Shown here piece after piece: positions 18,560-27,839 of a stretch of DNA of 64,000 nucleotides. How positions within the stretch are numbered: position 1 is the stretch's first letter; the number at the start of each line of letters is the position of its first letter. A program made the position numbers and the translations under genes. A model generated the notes under the pieces. That model searched no databases, was not told where the DNA came from, and saw only the letters and a list, made by a program, of their open reading frames with translations. The stretch comes from Falsiroseomonas bella (GTDB lineage: Bacteria; Pseudomonadota; Alphaproteobacteria; Acetobacterales; Acetobacteraceae). The stretch lies in assembly GCF_003173615.1 (NCBI RefSeq), contig NZ_QGNA01000001.1, positions 372,001 through 436,000 of the forward strand. Direction: 5' to 3'.

Positions 18560-19378
18560 TCACCTCCCCGAGATTCCCCACACGGTGAACAGCCATTTCC
18601 GCACGGCGAAGACGAACAGTACGGAAGGCAGGATCAGCAGCAGCCCGCCGGCGAAGCGCGTGTGCAGCGGCGATTCCGACAGCACGGCGAGCAGATAGGC
18701 CGTCAGCGTGCGCTCACGCACGGTCAGCACCGAAGCGGCGAAGACCTCGTTCCAGGAGATCACGAAGGCGAAGATCGCCGTGGCGGCAAGGCCGGGCAGC
18801 GCCAGCGGCATGACCACGCGGAAGAAGGCCTGCACCGGGGAGCAGCCGAACACCCAGGCGGCTTCCTCCAGCTCGCGCGGGATGCCCATGAAGAGCGACT
18901 GCGTCACCAGCACGGCGAAGGGCAGCGCGAGGACGGTGTGCATCAGCGCCACGCCGAAGGGGCTGTCATAGAGGCCGATGCGGATGAAGCCGACCGCCAG
19001 CGGCAAGGCGAGGATCGCCAGCGGGAAGGCGCGCGTCAGCAGCACGAGAAGCTTGAAGGCATCCGCGCCGCGGAAGGCGTAGCGCGCCAGCGCATAGCCC
19101 GCCGGCGCGCCGAGTGCGACCGAGAGCACGACCGTGACCGCGGCCGCGATCACCGAGTTGAGGAAGGCGTTCGCCACGCCCTCCACCGCGAGGAAGGCGG
19201 CCATGTGGTCGAAGGATAGCGAGGCCGGCAGCAGGCTCTTCGGCCATTGGAACACCGCCGCGCGTCCGCCGAAGGCGCCCATGGCCACCAGCCAGATCGG
19301 CAGCAGGACCCAGAGCAGCAGCACCGCGACCAGCGTCCAGAACAGCAGCCGCCGCACCGGCGTCATCGCGGGGTTCAT
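18560..19378 (-). CDS. Carbohydrate ABC transporter permease (MalG type)
   Basis: A 272-residue inner-membrane permease with six helices and the EAA loop EEAAWVFGCSPVQAFFRVVMPLALPG that docks to the ATPase. The frame is open upstream, but ATG at 19378 gives the normal MalG N-terminus and overlaps the upstream permease stop as ATGA. It forms the channel with the MalF-type partner. Confidence 0.92.
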   Translation of the reverse strand: MNPAMTPVRRLLFWTLVAVLLLWVLLPIWLVAMGAFGGRAAVFQWPKSLLPASLSFDHMAAFLAVEGVANAFLNSVIAAAVTVVLSVALGAPAGYALARYAFRGADAFKLLVLLTRAFPLAILALPLAVGFIRIGLYDSPFGVALMHTVLALPFAVLVTQSLFMGIPRELEEAAWVFGCSPVQAFFRVVMPLALPGLAATAIFAFVISWNEVFAASVLTVRERTLTAYLLAVLSESPLHTRFAGGLLLILPSVLFVFAVRKWLFTVWGISGR

Positions 19379-20223
19379 GCCATCTGCTCCCGCGGCGTTC
19401 GCAGGACGCGCAGATAGACGAAGGTCGCCAGCATGGAGATCAGCATGATCAGCGCCGCATAGGCCGCCGCGACGCCAGTGTTCTGGTTCTCGCCCTGCCA
19501 GACATAGGCCTCGCCCACCAGCACCGGGAAGTTCCGCCCGCCCAGCGCATAGACCACCGCGAAGACCTCGAAGGCGAGCACGGTGCGCAGGATCAGCGCC
19601 GACTGGATGGAAGGCTTCAGCAGCGGCAGGGTGACGCGGCGGAAGCGTTGCCAGGGGGAGGCGCCGAACACCTCCGCGGCCTCGCCGAATTCCTTGGGGA
19701 TCAGCTGCATCCCCGCCACCAGGATCACCAGCACGATCGCCGTCGCGCGCCAGATCTCCGCCAGCGCGATGCCGATGAAGAGCACCACCGGCGTCTCCTG
19801 CGTGAGCCAGGGCGTCGGCCCGTCCAGCAGGCCGAGCGCGAACAGCACCGAATTGAGGTAGCCGGTGGATTGCAGGATCGCGAGCCAGGCGAGACCCGCC
19901 GCGAGATCGGAGATCGCGAGCGGGATCACCCACACCCACAGCACCAAGTCGCGCCCCGCGCCGATGCGCGCGATCATCGTCGCCATCAGCAGCGCCAGCG
20001 CGATCTGCACCGGCACCACCACCAGCGTCAGCAAGAAGGTGTTGCGCAGCGCATCGGCGAAGTTCAGGTCGCCCAGCATGCGCGCGTAGTTCGCGAAGGA
20101 AAGCCCGCCCTCGCCCTGCAGCGAGAGCACCAGCGTCTGGACCAGCGGCAGCAGGAAGAGCGCGCCGAGGAACAGCACCGCCGGTGCGATCAGCAGATAG
20201 GGGACCCAGGGCTTCGGCGCCAT
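19375..20223 (-). CDS. Carbohydrate ABC transporter permease (MalF type)
   Basis: A 282-residue six-helix permease; the EAA loop reads GEAAEVFGASPWQRFRRVTLPLLKPS. N-terminus MAPKPWVPYLLIAPAVLFLG is typical of the short MalF-like group without the large periplasmic loop of E. coli MalF. It follows the binding-protein gene after 40 bases and overlaps the next permease by ATGA. Confidence 0.92.
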   Translation of the reverse strand: MAPKPWVPYLLIAPAVLFLGALFLLPLVQTLVLSLQGEGGLSFANYARMLGDLNFADALRNTFLLTLVVVPVQIALALLMATMIARIGAGRDLVLWVWVIPLAISDLAAGLAWLAILQSTGYLNSVLFALGLLDGPTPWLTQETPVVLFIGIALAEIWRATAIVLVILVAGMQLIPKEFGEAAEVFGASPWQRFRRVTLPLLKPSIQSALILRTVLAFEVFAVVYALGGRNFPVLVGEAYVWQGENQNTGVAAAYAALIMLISMLATFVYLRVLRTPREQMA

Positions 20224-20263
20224 GGCGGATGCCCCGGCCCGCGCGGGCCGGGGCGCCTCCTGC

Positions 20264-21544
20264 TCAGGCCACCGGGCAGGCGCCGTCGGAGGCCGCGTCG
20301 GGCGACCAGCAGGGCGCGGCCGTTGCGTTCATCACCGCGCGCAGGTTGGCGGCCTCGGCATCCAGCACGGTGCGGATGTTCTCGTTGCGCAGCACGATGC
20401 GCTGGAAGCTGTCCATGTAGACCTTGTTGAACTCGCCGCCCTTGTCGCCGAGCCCGACCGGCAGCAGCGAGACCTTCGCGTCGCGCGCCGACTGCGTCGC
20501 GCCGATCGCCGAGGCCGCGAGGCGCACCGCCGGCGGCAGGTCGGCCGGCAGCTCGGCGCGCACCACTGGGAAGAAGCCGGTCTCGGCAGCCAGCCGCAGC
20601 TGCGTCGCCGGGCGGGAGAGATACTCGATCAGCTGCGCAGCGCCCGCGCGGTTCGGCGCGCCGCGCGCGATGCCGAGGCCGGCGATCACCGGCATGTAGC
20701 CGCGGCCCATCGGGCCGGCGGGCGCGGGGAAGGTGACGTAGTCGCCGGGTGCCGCGCGCAGCGCATCCATCAGCCGCGCGACGTGGTCGAAGGCGATCCA
20801 CACCTCGCCCGCCATCAGCGGCTCCTGCATGAAGTTGTAGGTGGTGGAGGCGGGTGCGACATGCGCCCAGGTCGCCTTCAGCGCCGCCCAGCCCTGCTCG
20901 GCTTCCGCGCTGCGGAAGGTCCGCACCACGCCGCCGGTGTAGGAGGGGTAGAGATAGCCCTGGAAGAAGCGCGCCATCAGCCCGCGCGGGCCGGCGGGGA
21001 AGCCGAGGCGGCGCTGGTTGGTCCGCTGCTGGATCGCGGCCGCCCAGGCGCGCAGCTGGTCGTAGCTCAGCGCGTTGATGTCGGCGCCCGCCGGCAGGAA
21101 TTCCAGCGCGCGGCGATGCGCGGCCATGATGTAGGTCGCCTGCATCCAGGGGATGTAGCGCTGCTGCCCCGTGCCGAGCTTGCCCAGCTCGAGCAGGTTC
21201 TGCGGGATGCCGCGGTCGGCCAGTTGCGCCGCGACGTCGTCGAGCGCGTCGAGGCTGTCGGCGGCCAGCGGCTGCAACTCCCCGTGCAGCGCGCCGACGA
21301 GGGAGACGGTGCGCCGGCCGGCCTGCGCCTCGGCGCGCATCCGCACCGTCAGGTTCTGCGGCTCCTCGGTGACGAAGGTGCTCTGCACCGGGGCGGGGCG
21401 CAGGATGGCGTTGCGCAGCCGCGTCGCCTCCTCCACCGGGCGGAGCTGGGTGGACAGGAACACGACATCGCCCGACTGGGCGCGTGCGAAGCCCGGCGCG
21501 GCGAGAAGGCCGGCGCCGGCGGCGAGAAGGCTGCGTCGCTTCAT
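20264..21544 (-). CDS. Sugar ABC transporter substrate-binding protein
   Basis: A 426-residue family-1 type solute-binding protein. Signal peptide MKRRSLLAAGAGLLAAPGFARA, then a mature part with VVFLSTQLRPVEEATRL, TYIMAAHRRALEFLP, PLMAGEVWIAFDH and a C-terminal region with two cysteines possible as a disulfide. The ligand is unknown. ATG at 21544 overlaps the regulator stop (ATGA), so regulator and importer are one transcription unit. Together with the permeases, ATPase and glycosidase it makes a complete uptake and cleavage system for a glycoside. Confidence 0.9.
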   Translation of the reverse strand: MKRRSLLAAGAGLLAAPGFARAQSGDVVFLSTQLRPVEEATRLRNAILRPAPVQSTFVTEEPQNLTVRMRAEAQAGRRTVSLVGALHGELQPLAADSLDALDDVAAQLADRGIPQNLLELGKLGTGQQRYIPWMQATYIMAAHRRALEFLPAGADINALSYDQLRAWAAAIQQRTNQRRLGFPAGPRGLMARFFQGYLYPSYTGGVVRTFRSAEAEQGWAALKATWAHVAPASTTYNFMQEPLMAGEVWIAFDHVARLMDALRAAPGDYVTFPAPAGPMGRGYMPVIAGLGIARGAPNRAGAAQLIEYLSRPATQLRLAAETGFFPVVRAELPADLPPAVRLAASAIGATQSARDAKVSLLPVGLGDKGGEFNKVYMDSFQRIVLRNENIRTVLDAEAANLRAVMNATAAPCWSPDAASDGACPVA

Positions 21545-22563
21545 GGTGTTTCCTCCTGGGTCGTCAGGGTGGCATCGAGGCTCGCGCGCGGGATGTGGCG
21601 CAGCGGCAGGACCGTGCCGAGCGTGGCCGGATCGGCGCCGCCGAGCACGGCCAGCAGCAGCCGCGCGAGATGCGCGCCGATGTCGGGATCGGCGATTTCC
21701 ATGCTGGCCAGCGGCGGATCGAGGAAGGTGCCGGCAGGGATGTTGTCGTGCCCCCACAGCGCGACGTCGTGCCCGGGCCGCAGCCCCGCCTCGCGCAGCG
21801 CATGCGCCGCGCCGATCGCGATGGCATCCGTCGCGCAGAGCAGCGCGGTGGGGGGCGGGCCCTGCTGCAGAAGGCGGCGCACGGCGGCATGGCCGCCCGC
21901 GGCGTCCGGCGTGGCCTCCGCCAGGCTCAGCGCGATGCCCGCCTCCGTCGCGCCGGCCATCGCCCCGAGGCGGCGGAGATGGCCGAACATGAAGGAATCC
22001 GGCGCCGCGACATGGGCGATGCGGCGATGCCCGCGCGCCGCGAGATGGCGCAGCGCGTCGCGGAAGCCGGCGAAGGCGTCGCCGTCGATATGCGGATGCT
22101 CGGCCGCGCGGGCGGTGCGCCCATGCGTCACGAAGGGCACGCCCTGTTCCAGCAGCCAGTCCACCCGCGCATCCTCGCGCCGCGTGCGCAGGATCACGAA
22201 GGCATCGGCCTCGCGGCGGGCGACGAGGCGCGCCAGGCGCCGCCGCTCCTCGGCCTCGTCGCGCGCCGGCACGAGCATCAGGTCGAGCCCGCCCTCGGCC
22301 AGCGTGGCGGAACAGGTGCCGAGCGCATGCAGCAGCGCGGTGAGCTCCACGCCCGGGCCGCCGGGGATCAGGGCGGCGACCGTGTCGGCACGGCCGCGGC
22401 GAAGCCGCCGCGCGGCCGGGTCGGGCAGGTATCCGACGCGCCGCGCCGCCGCCATGACGCGCGCGCGCGTTGCCTCGGCCACGTCGGGGTAGCCGTCCAG
22501 CGCGCGGGAGACCGTGGTGGCGGAAAGGCCGAGTTCCTGGGCGAGGTCGCGCAGCCTGGTCAT
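21541..22563 (-). CDS. LacI-family transcriptional regulator
   Basis: A 340-residue repressor: N-terminal helix-turn-helix TRLRDLAQELGLSATTVSRA with the hinge helix region of the family, then a periplasmic-binding-protein-like effector domain (ATDAIAIGAAHALREAG, LWGHDNIPAGTFLDPPLASM). The open frame extends upstream, but ATG at 22563 gives the exact family start. It is the first gene of the importer operon. A 22-bp near-perfect palindrome with a central CG, typical of LacI operators, lies 57-78 bp upstream, so autorepression relieved by the imported sugar is the likely control. Confidence 0.93.
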   Translation of the reverse strand: MTRLRDLAQELGLSATTVSRALDGYPDVAEATRARVMAAARRVGYLPDPAARRLRRGRADTVAALIPGGPGVELTALLHALGTCSATLAEGGLDLMLVPARDEAEERRRLARLVARREADAFVILRTRREDARVDWLLEQGVPFVTHGRTARAAEHPHIDGDAFAGFRDALRHLAARGHRRIAHVAAPDSFMFGHLRRLGAMAGATEAGIALSLAEATPDAAGGHAAVRRLLQQGPPPTALLCATDAIAIGAAHALREAGLRPGHDVALWGHDNIPAGTFLDPPLASMEIADPDIGAHLARLLLAVLGGADPATLGTVLPLRHIPRASLDATLTTQEETP

Positions 22564-22619
22564 GCCGATGCGGGCGCGGCGCGCCCTGCCCCTCCCCTGT
22601 CCGCGGCCTTGGCGGCCAA

Positions 22620-22641
22620 TCTTCCAAATCGTTTTGGAAGA
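22620..22641. promoter_or_regulatory. Palindromic operator of the LacI-family regulator
   Basis: Left half TCTTCCAAATC and right half GTTTTGGAAGA are inverted copies with one mismatched pair, centred on the CG step usual for LacI-family sites, in an otherwise very GC-rich stretch. It is the only such palindrome in the region upstream of the operon (start at 22563). Binding by the adjacent regulator is inferred. Confidence 0.75.
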
Positions 22642-22700
22642 CTGGCAGACGCGCCCAGCCGTTGCAAGGGCGTCGTTGCTGACGGGGCCTGAACGCGAAA

Positions 22701-22728
22701 GGGCCGGGCCGCTTGCGCGGCCCGGCCC
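22701..22728 (-). terminator. Intrinsic terminator of glnA
   Basis: Two 12-base arms (22701-22712 and 22717-22728) pair perfectly around a 4-base loop, 29 bases past the glnA stop. Read on the minus strand the stem is followed by TTTCG, a short T-run. Position and strength make it the glnA terminator; it also insulates the LacI operon promoter region. Confidence 0.75.
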
Positions 22729-22756
22729 CCCGGAACTCATCCAGCCGAAGGCGGGA

Positions 22757-24196
22757 TCAGACGCTGTAGTACATCTCGAACTCGACCGGGTGCGGGGTGT
22801 GCTCGAAGCGATACACCTCGCCCCACTTCAGCTCGATGTAGGACTCGATCTGGTCCTTCGTGAACACGTCGCCGGCCAGCAGGAAGTCGTGGTCGGCGGC
22901 GAGGGACTGCAGCGCCTCGCGGAGGCTGCCGCACACCGTCGGGATGCCCTTCAGCTCTTCCGGCGGCAGGTCGTAGAGGTCCTTGTCCATGGCGTCGCCC
23001 GGATGGATCTTGTTCTTGATGCCATCGAGGCCGGCCATGAGCATCGCGGCGAAGGCCAGGTAGGGGTTCGCGCCCGGATCCGGGAAGCGCACCTCGACGC
23101 GCTTCGCCTTCGGGCTCGTCGCGTAGGGGATGCGGCAGGAGGCGGAGCGGTTGCGGGCGGAGTAGGCCAGCAGCACCGGCGCCTCGAAGCCCGGGATCAG
23201 GCGCTTGTAGGAGTTGGTCAGCGGGTTGGTGAAGGCGTTCAGCGCCTTGGCGTGCTTGATGATGCCGCCGATGTAGTAGAGCGCCATCTCGCTGAGGTCG
23301 GCGTAGCCGTTGCCCGCGAACACCGGCTTGCCGGCCTTCCAGATGGACTGGTGGACGTGCATGCCGCTGCCGTTGTCGCCGTAGATCGGCTTCGGCATGA
23401 AGGTCGCGGTCTTGCCGTAGCTGTGCGCCACGTTGTGGATGCAGTACTTATAGATCTGCATGTGGTCGGCCATCTTCACGAGCGTGCCGAACTTCATGCC
23501 GAGCTCGTGCTGGCTCTGCGCCACCTCGTGGTGGTGCTTCTCGATCACCACGCCCATTTCGCCCATGGTGGAGAGCATCTCGGCGCGCAGGTCGCTCTCG
23601 CTGTCGACCGGCGGCACCGGGAAATAGCCGCCCTTCACCACCGGGCGGTGGCCCATGTTGCCCTCGGGGTAGTCCTTCAGGCTCGCACCGGGGCCCTCGA
23701 CGCTGTCGAGCTGGTAGATGCCGTAGTTGCCGCCGACGCCGAACTTCACGCTGTCGAACACGAAGAACTCGGCCTCGGGGCCGAAGAACGCCGTGTCGCC
23801 GACGCCGGTGGACTTCAGGTAGGCCTCGGCGCGCTTCGCCGTGCTGCGCGGGTCGCGCGAATACATCTGCCCGGTGGAGGGCTCGACGATGTCGCAGAAC
23901 AGGATCAGCGAGGGCTTCGCCGCGAAGGGATCCATGCAGGCGGATTCCGCATCCGGCATCAGGATCATGTCGGACTCGTTGATCGCCTTCCAGCCGGCGA
24001 TGGAGGAGCCGTCGAACATGATGCCGTCGGTGAACACCTCCTCCTCGATGGTGGAGACGTGCTGCGCGGTGTGCTGCCACTTGCCGCGCGGATCCGTGAA
24101 TCGGAAGTCCACGTACTCGACGCTATGCTCCTTGATCATCTCCATGACCTTGGAGACGGCGGCATTGCCCCCGCTAGCTGCCGGCTTCTTCGCCAT
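22757..24196 (-). CDS. glnA: Type I glutamine synthetase
   Basis: A 479-residue dodecameric-type glutamine synthetase (glutamate + NH3 + ATP to glutamine). Family signatures are [20 protein letters not shown] (latch), [12 protein letters not shown] (metal glutamates), [10 protein letters not shown] and the [21 protein letters not shown] region, where Tyr408 is the adenylylation target of GlnE. ATG at 24196 gives the typical MAKKP start. It lies 193 bases downstream of glnB on the same strand and ends in a strong terminator, the classic alphaproteobacterial glnB-glnA unit. Control is expected through PII/NtrC and adenylylation. Confidence 0.97.
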   Translation of the reverse strand: MAKKPAASGGNAAVSKVMEMIKEHSVEYVDFRFTDPRGKWQHTAQHVSTIEEEVFTDGIMFDGSSIAGWKAINESDMILMPDAESACMDPFAAKPSLILFCDIVEPSTGQMYSRDPRSTAKRAEAYLKSTGVGDTAFFGPEAEFFVFDSVKFGVGGNYGIYQLDSVEGPGASLKDYPEGNMGHRPVVKGGYFPVPPVDSESDLRAEMLSTMGEMGVVIEKHHHEVAQSQHELGMKFGTLVKMADHMQIYKYCIHNVAHSYGKTATFMPKPIYGDNGSGMHVHQSIWKAGKPVFAGNGYADLSEMALYYIGGIIKHAKALNAFTNPLTNSYKRLIPGFEAPVLLAYSARNRSASCRIPYATSPKAKRVEVRFPDPGANPYLAFAAMLMAGLDGIKNKIHPGDAMDKDLYDLPPEELKGIPTVCGSLREALQSLAADHDFLLAGDVFTKDQIESYIELKWGEVYRFEHTPHPVEFEMYYSV

Positions 24197-24389
24197 CGTG
24201 TGAGGTCCTGTTCCTCTGCGTGTTCCGGTCCCGTTTGCCGCGCCGCGGAGACCGGTTGCCCCGCCGCGCGCCCATCTCGCCGTCCTGCCCTGCGGGGCGA
24301 TCCCGGCGATCCGGTGGGCCGCGCGCGTTCCTCCGCGCCGGCCCTTCCCTGTCCTCCGCCGTCCTGGCGAAGGCGCGTTCCGCTGCGGC

Positions 24390-26242
<1,853 letters not shown>

Positions 26243-26247
26243 GACAG

Positions 26248-26264
26248 CCGGGGCTCGGCCCCGG
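26248..26264 (+). terminator. Hairpin after the aminotransferase
   Basis: CCGGGGC (26248-26254) and GCCCCGG (26258-26264) pair perfectly around a 3-base loop, starting 6 bases after the aminotransferase stop. No T-run follows, so it is a weak terminator candidate. Confidence 0.4.
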
Positions 26265-26277
26265 ACATGCCCCTCCT

Positions 26278-26305
26278 AAATAGTTTACCTAACGGATAAC
26301 TATTT
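26278..26305. promoter_or_regulatory. AT-rich palindrome upstream of the MoaD/ThiS-like gene
   Basis: AAATAGTTTACC and GGATAACTATTT are inverted copies matching at 10 of 12 positions around TAAC. The block stands out by its low GC. It ends 37 bp before the MoaD/ThiS-like start and overlaps any likely -10/-35 region, so it looks like an operator for a dimeric regulator (MarR/HxlR-sized site). No regulator gene is adjacent. Confidence 0.5.
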
Positions 26306-26342
26306 TGTCGCCCGCGCGGCGCGCTTCCGCTAGCGTCGCGCC

Positions 26343-26612
26343 ATGCCGCGCATCGCCTTCACGCCGAACCTGCGTCGCCACCTCGACTGTCCCGCGCAGG
26401 ATGCAGCCGGCGCGACGCTGCGCGAGGCCCTGGATGCCGTCTTCGCGGGCAATCCGCGGCTCCGCGCCTACCTGCTCGACGAGCACGGACGCTTGCGCAA
26501 GCACGTCACGATCTTCGTGAATGACCGCCCCGCCGCCGACCGCGAGACGCTCGGCGACGCCCTAGCGCCGGAGGACGAGGTCTTCGTCTTCCAGGCCCTC
26601 TCGGGAGGATAG
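26343..26612 (+). CDS. MoaD/ThiS-family ubiquitin-like protein
   Basis: An 89-residue beta-grasp protein ending in LSGG: the C-terminal Gly-Gly is the site that is adenylated and thiocarboxylated in sulfur carriers. Other family traits are TLREALDAVFAGNPRLRAYLLDEHGRLRKHV-IFVNDRP and EDEVFVFQALSGG. It is not placed with molybdopterin or thiamine genes; instead it is followed after 2 bases by a BNR-repeat protein, so it may serve as sulfur carrier or protein tag for something else. No partner E1-like or MoaE gene is in view. Confidence 0.87.
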   Translation: MPRIAFTPNLRRHLDCPAQDAAGATLREALDAVFAGNPRLRAYLLDEHGRLRKHVTIFVNDRPAADRETLGDALAPEDEVFVFQALSGG

Positions 26613-26614
26613 GA

Positions 26615-27691
26615 ATGGCCCCGCGCCTGCTCGTCGCCACCCGCAAGGGCCTGTTCACCGGCGTGCCTGAAGGCGCGGGCTGGCGCTTCGGTCCGCCCGC
26701 CTTCCTGGCCGAGCCGGTCTCCGCGATCTGCGCCGATCCGCGCGACGGCACGCTCTACGCCGCGCTGCGCCTCGGGCATTTCGGCACCAAGCTGCATCGC
26801 TCCTCCGATGGCGGCGTGACCTGGCAGGAAGTGGCCGTGCCCGCCCTGCCGGCGGAAGGCGAGAAGCCCAAGGCGCTCGACATGATCTGGGCGCTGGTGC
26901 CGGGGGGCGCCGAGGAACCGGGCGTCCTCTGGGCCGGCACGCTGCCGGCCGCGCTGTTCCGCAGCGCCGATCGCGGCGCGAGCTGGCAGCTCTGCCAGGC
27001 GCTGTGGGATCTGCCGGAGCGCAGGGACTGGGTGGGCGGCGGCTATGACGATCCCGGCCTGCACTCCATCGGCGTGGATCCGCGCGATCCGCGGCGGATC
27101 GCGATCGCGATCTCCACCGGCGGCGTCTGGCTGAGCGCGGATGGGGGCGAGAGCTGGCGCATCGGCGGCCAGGGGCTCCGCGCGGAATACATGCCGCCTG
27201 CCCAGGCCTTCGACCCGCTGGTGCAGGACGTGCATTTGCTCGCCGCCTGCACGGCGCAGCCCGACGTGCTGTGGGCGCAGCACCACAACGGCATCTTTCG
27301 ATCCGTGGACGGCGGCGCGACCTTCGCCGAGGTCACCGCCGCGGCACCGTCGCGCTTCGGCTTCGCCGTCGCGGCGCATCCGGCCGATGCGGCGACCGCC
27401 TGGTTCGTGCCCGCGGTGAAGGACGAATGCCGCGTGCCGGTGGAGGGCCGCCTGGTCGTCACCCGCACAAGCGACGGCGGCGAGACGCTGCAGACCCTGT
27501 CGGCCGGACTGCCGGAAGGCCCGAGCTACGACCTGGTGTACCGCCACGCGCTGGCGGTGGACCGGAGCGGCCGGCGCCTCGCCATGGGCTCCACCACGGG
27601 GAACCTGTGGTCGAGCGCCGATGGCGGCGAGACATGGCGCCTGCTCTCGGCGCATATGCCACCCGTCGCCGCCGTGGCCTTCGCCGATTGA
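26615..27691 (+). CDS. BNR/WD40-like beta-propeller protein (exo-alpha-sialidase-like fold)
   Basis: A 358-residue cytosolic protein with six Asp-box (BNR) units, S-x-DGG-x-x-W/F: SSDGGVTW, SADRGASW, SADGGESW, SVDGGATF, TSDGGETL and SADGGETW, spaced 50-70 residues, as in sialidase or photosystem assembly (Ycf48/VPS10) propellers. It lacks the arginine triad pattern expected of true sialidases and has no signal peptide, so glycosidase activity is doubtful. A good GGAGG precedes ATG 26615, 2 bases after the MoaD/ThiS-like gene, and the pair is surely co-transcribed. Function unknown. Confidence 0.82.
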   Translation: MAPRLLVATRKGLFTGVPEGAGWRFGPPAFLAEPVSAICADPRDGTLYAALRLGHFGTKLHRSSDGGVTWQEVAVPALPAEGEKPKALDMIWALVPGGAEEPGVLWAGTLPAALFRSADRGASWQLCQALWDLPERRDWVGGGYDDPGLHSIGVDPRDPRRIAIAISTGGVWLSADGGESWRIGGQGLRAEYMPPAQAFDPLVQDVHLLAACTAQPDVLWAQHHNGIFRSVDGGATFAEVTAAAPSRFGFAVAAHPADAATAWFVPAVKDECRVPVEGRLVVTRTSDGGETLQTLSAGLPEGPSYDLVYRHALAVDRSGRRLAMGSTTGNLWSSADGGETWRLLSAHMPPVAAVAFAD

Positions 27692-27734
27692 CGGGGCAGC
27701 CCCGGGGGCCGTAAACCCCGCCGCCCAGGCGTGT

Positions 27735-27808
27735 GGCGGCCATAGCTCAGTTGGTAGAGCGCCAGGTTGTGGTCCTGGATGTCACGGGTTCGAGTCCCGT
27801 TGGTCGCC
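27735..27808 (+). tRNA. tRNA-His (GTG)
   Basis: A full cloverleaf is seen: acceptor GCGGCCA pairing with TGGTCGC (one G-T), D-arm GCTC/GAGC, anticodon stem CCAGG/CCTGG with loop TTGTGGT (anticodon GTG), and T-arm ACGGG/CCCGT with TTCGAGT. The extra G at 27735 is the G-1 of histidine tRNAs, opposite C73. The 3' CCA is not exactly encoded. Confidence 0.95.
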
Positions 27809-27839
27809 CATCCCGCCATCGCCGCCGCGTGTCGGCGGT

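Noticed and set aside
26615-27691. A true secreted sialidase
   Set aside because: Asp boxes are present, but there is no signal peptide and no recognisable catalytic arginine triad or Tyr/Glu pair.
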